Shown one piece after another: positions 9,270-13,169 of a stretch of 13,169 nt of DNA. How positions within the stretch are numbered: the stretch's first letter is position 1; every line of letters begins with the position of its first letter. A program made the translations under genes and the position numbers. Below the pieces are notes generated by a model that saw only the letters and a program-made list of their open reading frames with translations, searched no databases and was not told the origin of the DNA. The DNA comes from Pigoraptor vietnamica (Eukaryota; Opisthokonta; Filasterea): the NCBI GenBank assembly GCA_943704525.1, contig CALSCQ010002450.1:1-13169 (forward strand), given 5' to 3'.

Positions 9270-9291
9270 CTTGCCACGTGCTTGCCACGTG
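9270..9291 (+). repeat. 11-bp tandem duplication within the kinase-like relic
   Basis: CTTGCCACGTG is present twice head to tail (9270-9280 and 9281-9291). Because 11 is not a multiple of three, the reading frame changes here. The protein-like sequence before it (APELTLAT) and after it (WAHVANLLDNGKFT) is in two frames that a single copy would connect. Confidence 0.95.
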
Positions 9292-9412
9292 GGCCCATGT
9301 CGCAAACCTCCTCGACAACGGGAAATTTACGCGGCTGTCGGTCTCCGTGTCGTCGCGTACTTGACCACAACCCCGACGGTGAAGGACCACGTCACTGAGC
9401 GCGTCCAGGAGA

Positions 9413-10395
9413 CAGGCGAGCGGCAAGCGGCGAGCGAACAAGACGAGCGGCGAGCGAACAAGTCGAGTGGCGAGCGAACAAGACGAGCGGCGAGCGATTG
9501 AGCAAGACAGCGGCGAACGAACACAGAGGGCGGCGAGCGAACGCGAAGGGCGGCGAGGGAGCGGACACGACATGCGACAAGCGAACGAGACGAACGGCGA
9601 GCGGCGAGCGAACAAGACACGCGACGAGCGGCGAGCGAACAAGACGAGCGGCGAGCGAACAAGACGAGCGGGGTTCGAACAAGACGAGCTGCGAGCGAAC
9701 AATGCGCGTGTTGGGCGGCAAGCGAATAAGGCACGCGGCGGGTGACGGGCGAACGACGAGCGGCGGGCAAACAAGACATGCGACGAGCCGGCGAACCAGT
9801 TGAGCGGCGAGCGGACATCGGTGATCGAACAGCCGCGAGCGAACAAGGCACGTGGTGGGCGGCGGGCGAACGACGAAAGGCAAGCGAACAAGACGAGTGA
9901 CGAGCGGCGAGTGAACAGCCACGAGCGAACAGCCGCGAGCGAACAGCCGCGAGCGAACAGCCGCGAGCGAACAGCCGCGAGCGAACAGCCGCGAGCGAAC
10001 AGCCGCGAGCGAACAAGATACGCGGGCGGGCGAACAAGATACGCGACGAGCGGCGAGCGAACAAGACGAGCGACGGACGAGTGACAAGTGTACAACGGCG
10101 AGCGAAGAGCGGCGAGTGAACAGCCGCGAGCGAACAAGACACACGACGAGCGGCGAGCGAACAAGGCGCATGTCGGGCGGTGGGCGAACAACACGATCGG
10201 CGAGCGAACAAGACACCCGACCAGCGGCGAGCGAGCAAGACGGGCTGCGAGGGAACAAATGGAAGACACGACACGAGTTCGAAGCGAACACGGACGGGCT
10301 GCGACTCACGACGACCAGCGAGCTCTGAGCGGTTCACGGCATCCTGCGATGTTCGACGGGCGACGGGCGGCAAGCGATCCTGAGGCGAGTGTCTG
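9413..10395. repeat. GC-rich minisatellite, about 1 kb, core like CGGCGAGCGAACAAGACGAG
   Basis: Imperfect tandem copies of a roughly 18-20-bp unit with the core GGCGAGCGAACAAGACGAG fill the region. Unit length varies because short pieces such as gcgaacag and gacgagcgg are reshuffled. At 9913-10018 a regular 14-bp sub-array (gaacagccgcgagc) has seven copies. From about 10258 the copies become degenerate. The plus strand would encode Arg/Glu/Ser/Ala-rich peptide and the minus strand Leu/Ala/Arg/Ser-rich peptide. I treat neither as a gene. The array begins about 50 bp after the kinase-like relic and ends just before the MAF1 fragment. Confidence 0.93.
9913..10018. repeat. Homogeneous 14-bp tandem sub-array
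   Basis: The unit gaacagccgcgagc starts at 9913, 9927, 9941, 9955, 9969, 9983 and 9997, with a partial unit at 10011. Only the first copy differs (gaacagccacgagc). This is the most homogeneous part of the larger array and therefore probably the most recently expanded. Confidence 0.95.
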
Positions 10396-10421
10396 ATAGT
10401 TAGCTTTCTGTGTGCACGAGT

Positions 10422-10787
10422 ATGTCGCCGTTTGGGCCGTTTTCCGTTGAGACGTGCAACAGCAAGACGCTCTTTTATCTCACGAGCACGCCCAACGCGT
10501 CGTTTCCGGACTACGACTTTGCGAACGCGCGCTCGCAGAGCTTCAGCAAGGAGCCCGCGCTGGAGCTCGTTGTGAACTCGATCGACTCTATTCTCTTCAC
10601 GGAGATGGGAGAGGAATTCCACCGCCTGCAGCAGCGCATATGGCAGGCCATCGACCGCGAGATAGTACTGCGCGAGTGCTCCATCTACTCTTACATTCCC
10701 GACGACGACGACAACCCGTACGGGGAGGAGGGTACCACAGCAACTGCCGCGAGAGGGGGCAATAAGCTCATACGTCACCGCCAGTAG
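10422..10787 (+). pseudogene. MAF1 central-block fragment (RNA polymerase III repressor homologue)
   Basis: MAF1 represses RNA polymerase III in the nucleus under stress. This 121-aa reading matches the conserved middle of MAF1: SPFGPF (2-7), SKTLFYLTST (14-23), NASFPDYDFANARSQSFSKEP (25-45), then QRIWQAIDREIVLRECSIYS (71-90) and a PDDDDNPYGEEG acidic loop, like the family's CDIYSYNPDxDxDPxGEDG. Two expected parts are missing: the N-terminal block with the YSCK-type motif, and the C-terminal LWSFNYFFYNK block that normally follows the acidic loop directly. Instead the frame runs 17 residues of unrelated sequence to a TAG. Upstream is the minisatellite, downstream about 230 bp to the convergent kinase. 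An acceptor-like AG before 10422 could make it an internal exon, but I find no partner exons. It is either a truncated copy or a gene disrupted by rearrangement. Family identity is strong; functional status is doubtful. Confidence 0.75.
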
Positions 10788-11018
10788 GGGTCTCTACCGC
10801 CCGTCGCACCGGCCCCACCGCCGGAAGAAACACTTGCGCGCGGCCTCACTCAAGTTTTAATTTAGTAACGTCTGTCCGTCCGTCACCCGCCGTATTAACT
10901 GAACCCTTTTAAAAATGAACTGAAATCACCGACTGGCATGATGGCTGCCGGCTCCCAAGTGGCAGGCTTCAATCAGTTTTTCACAACAGTTGCAACAATA
11001 TGTGCTTACGCGTACGAT
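10788..11018. other. Convergent intergenic region
   Basis: The 231 bases between the stop of the plus-strand MAF1 fragment and the stop of the minus-strand kinase are more AT-rich than the surroundings (ttttaatttagtaacg, cccttttaaaaatg). They should hold 3' UTR and polyadenylation sequence. No canonical AATAAA is evident on either strand. Confidence 0.4.
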
Positions 11019-13169
11019 TTACTTCTGCCCCTTGCGGCAAGCCACTTCGTGCGCCTGAGCGAGCAGCTCAAACGTGGCAGCAAGCGCGTCGCACTTGTGG
11101 CCCCACACGCTTTCCAACACGGTGCCGCGCGCAAAGCCCATTGTCTGCAACTTCTCCAACGCCCACTGTTCGCACACGCTGAGACCCTTTTCGACGTCAC
11201 AGTCGCCGGTATCGGAACGGCAAGATGATGGCGTAGTAATAGGACGCTCGTAAGTTACGCCAAGCTGCATCCATTCGTGCTTGATGATGCCTGCGATCGT
11301 GATGCGACGCTGAGGGTCCGGGCAGAAAAGGCGTCGCAGCAAGTCCTGACAACCTGCGAAACAAACGGCGCAGGTTAGTTCAGTCACGTGTCTGTCGTCA
11401 CGAGCCGAGGCCACTCAGAACAGAATGAACTGCAGCCGAGAACTGTCAGTCATGAACGGCAGTAAACATTCACTGGCATTGACAGATCCCCACTGTCGCT
11501 CAGATTGGCGGGCAGCGCATACATCTGGTTTCGTATTTTCGAATAAAGGATTGAAACGGTCGCGCCTTCAAACGGGAGTTTTCCTGTGAGCATGGCGTAA
11601 AGTGTAACGCCGCTGCGTCCGGCATTGTCATGAATTAAAATGGGAATTAGAGGTCTGGAGTAATTTTAAAAACAAAACAGTCAAGTGAATGCTGTGGCAG
11701 ATGTTGCACGGAGTCAGCCTGTCCCGGGCCAGTCAGTTGGTCATGTCAGTACAGTTCCAGTGCACGCCCTGGGCGGCCTCGGCTTCAGTTACCCACATGC
11801 TCCACACGTCTGCCTCAGGCCCGCCGTACTTCTGACCCACGAGAATTTCAGGGGCGGTGTACTCGAGCGAACCGCAGCGTGTCGATAAAAAGGTAGAGGG
11901 TGTGTACATGGCACTCAGTCCGAAGTCTGCGAAAATTCAGCCGGTAAACGCCCGGCCGCCACCATCAGCTCACGACTCACAGTTAAAATAGTGCATTATA
12001 CTAAATAAATAAAATAACCGAACGATTGACCAGAGCCGGCCACGGCCGCGGCCGCGCAGTTCCGACACTCCCACGTCTTAGCCCCCGTGGACACTCCGTA
12101 ATCAGATGCGCCGGTCATGATTAGACCACGGCACAGACTAACAGGAGTCTGCTGCAGGCAAAGCCGGCAACAATTTGCCGACAGCCGTGGAAGACTGCAC
12201 TGCCTACCCGGCCCGCCCGCAGCTAGATCAACTGAATGCGCAGATCAAACTGAACGTGCGGTCGGTTACCGTACTGTGACGTACCAATTAGCTTGATCTT
12301 CAGTTCGCCATCCAGGAGAAGATTCTCCAATTTGAGGTCCCTGTAGCGAATTGGCGTTTACAGTAGCTTAGAAGTCATTTCTTAGACAAGTCTGAACAGT
12401 CCCGGGTCTGAATAGACATTGTCATTGAAAAGTAAACTGAACTATGATTGACATGGATCACGACTCACAAGTACCGACGATAACCATATTGATTGTCACC
12501 TGTGAATGATGCCGCAATCATGAAGGTACTCCATGGCCGACAATATCTGCCGGAGAAACCTCCGCGCCTCCTTCTCGTGCAACGGCCTGTTCCGGATGAC
12601 GTAATCGAGAAGCTCGCCGCCCGTCGCAACGTCAGTGACCAAGCAATACAGGTTCTCTGTGTCGATCACTTCGTACAGACGGATGATGTGCGGATGGCGG
12701 AGATGTCGAAGAATGTCCGCCTCGCGGCGCAAGTGCTTTCGCACATATTCGTCCTTCAGCTTCTTCTTGTCGATTATCTTGATGGCAACCTGTAATCCAG
12801 TCCGGTCGATTATTGAAAACATAAGTTGTTAGTCGGCCGCCGGCGTACCGTCCGGTATCAGCACGGCCAGTGCGTGTAAATATTGAGAGACATGAAATAT
12901 GCCTAGATACCCACTTTCATTTTCGACGGCAAGTGGATTGCCATCTTGACTTTCGCGAAAGATCCGCGTCCGAGTGTGTCGCCGAGCAGGTAGTTGCCGA
13001 TCCGGTCGGGCGCCAACTTTAACTGATCTGTGCGCGCAGCTGCGGCCTGTACACCAGGCAACTTTTTGGCCACGGGTGGAAGGGTCGACGAGGGCCCAGT
13101 TGCCGAGGCCGGCTGGGATGCTGTTGTCGGGAGGGACGGAGGAGGGAGGTGGCCGGGGGGAGGGTGTGG
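11019..13169 (-). CDS. AMPK/SNF1-related Ser/Thr kinase with UBA-like C-terminus, 5' partial
   Basis: Six minus-strand exons join in phase: 13169-12915, 12789-12500, 12340-12285, 11926-11797, 11612-11494 and 11353-11019, giving 394 aa plus stop. Introns are 125, 159, 358, 184 and 140 nt, all GT-AG. The start codon lies beyond the window. Numbering from the first codon seen: a Pro-rich leader; [19 protein letters not shown] (57-75, Gly loop); VAIK (Lys89); Glu108 in RREADIL; IIHRDLKLEN (catalytic Asp183); DFG (201-203); activation loop STRCGS with Thr216 at the LKB1-type site; APE (225-227); [13 protein letters not shown]; and the kinase end at HEWM. Residues about 345-383 (EKLQTMGF...AATFELL) resemble the UBA/autoinhibitory segment of AMPK-related kinases. 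All catalytic residues are present. Oddities are Leu in CGSLEY where Pro is usual, and termination soon after the UBA-like part with no KA1 or alpha-C-terminal domain. DLKLEN is NUAK-like; the exact subfamily is unresolved. Confidence 0.93.
11927..12284 (-). other. Largest intron of the kinase gene
   Basis: GTACGT at 12284 and TTCGCAG ending at 11927 split the Asp codon of the DFG motif (phase 1), which fixes both sites. The 358 bases contain AT-rich patches (ctaaataaataaaataacc) and a GC palindrome-rich patch (gccacggccgcggccgcg) near 12037-12058. I see no exon, RNA gene or mobile element inside. Confidence 0.88.

Larger units (their letters stand above)
7875..9363 (+). pseudogene. Crinkler-like (CRN) kinase gene, degenerate
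   Basis: CRN proteins are secreted or host-directed modular proteins whose C-termini often carry a kinase fold; similar families occur in many protists. Readable pieces in order: 7875-8130, a charged helical stretch (NSLEDVVAELNDVKVRMKPL) ending at a good donor (GGCG|GTGAGT); from 8443 after ttgcag, RPDYLFYVDNTLFVRGKEKA and YAGGQLVFYAIYPEQ (to about 8842); from about 8845 in another frame, FVRKDISGFMENFSDRDR; from about 9085 in a third frame, a kinase catalytic-loop match HRDICEPN within VLHQAGFDHRDI; then in yet another frame FVLIDFEHGG, equivalent to the Mg-binding DFG segment. The frames are 2, 1, 2, 0, 2 with no splice sites that repair them, and the 8130 donor (phase 1) does not match the 8443 acceptor (needs phase 2). 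A G24 run and an 11-bp duplication lie inside. The kinase remnant is clear; assigning it to CRN rests on motif order and the RPD-YVDN-RGKEK block. Confidence 0.6.

Noticed and set aside
9275-9291. Doubled CACGTG E-box as a regulatory element
   Set aside because: The palindrome is part of an 11-bp tandem duplication inside a former coding region. No nearby downstream gene start supports a promoter role.
9413-10395. CRISPR array
   Set aside because: The repeats are contiguous and imperfect with no unique spacers, and the window is eukaryotic.
9327-10778. 483-codon minus-strand ORF as a real gene
   Set aside because: All three minus frames are open across the minisatellite and give similar low-complexity peptides. 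It also runs antisense through the MAF1 block.

Overview
This window is nuclear DNA from a GC-rich, intron-bearing eukaryote, most likely a protist or an early-branching fungus-like lineage. The evidence is spliceosomal introns with GTGAGT/GTGGGT-type donors and CAG acceptors, long stretches of strong G+C coding bias, microsatellites and minisatellites, and purely eukaryotic gene families (GPI-anchor synthesis, MAF1, an AMPK-related kinase). A decayed Crinkler-like kinase gene would fit lineages that carry CRN families (oomycetes, chytrids and several other protists). I do not assign a species.

Layout. A (GT)n microsatellite runs off the left edge (1-100). Next is a full-length plus-strand gene for a GPI ethanolamine phosphate transferase of the PIG-G/GPI7 type (282-3311), with one certain intron and one probable 78-nt intron. 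From 3350 to about 4495 lies a decayed plus-strand gene in which a trypsin-like peptidase histidine box can be read, broken over several frames. From about 4500 to 5455 I recognise only short open stretches. A clean seven-exon gene at 5456-7458 encodes a 302-aa secreted SdiA-regulated-like beta-propeller with a C-terminal hydrophobic tail typical of a GPI-attachment signal. It is followed directly by a 25-A tract. From 7875 to about 9363 is a shattered Crinkler-like (CRN) kinase gene containing a 24-G run and an 11-bp tandem duplication that shifts the frame. A GC-rich minisatellite follows (about 9413-10395). An isolated fragment carrying the central conserved block of MAF1, the RNA polymerase III repressor, is at 10422-10787. 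On the minus strand, six exons (13169-11019) encode most of an AMPK/SNF1-related Ser/Thr kinase with a UBA-like C-terminus. Its 5' end is outside the window.

Three genes look intact: the PIG-G homologue, the propeller protein and the kinase, whose introns all join in phase. The two broken genes and the minisatellite suggest that 3.3-5.2 kb and 7.5-10.4 kb are relaxed or rearranged accessory DNA lying between conserved genes. One functional link is visible: the propeller protein is a predicted GPI-anchored protein about 2 kb from a gene that decorates GPI anchors. This may be coincidence. I did not find a convincing new multi-gene system. The most interesting signals are the probable frame-neutral intron in PIG-G, the CRN relic with its mutational lesions, the orphan MAF1 block beside the minisatellite, and the genome-encoded A tract just after a stop codon.
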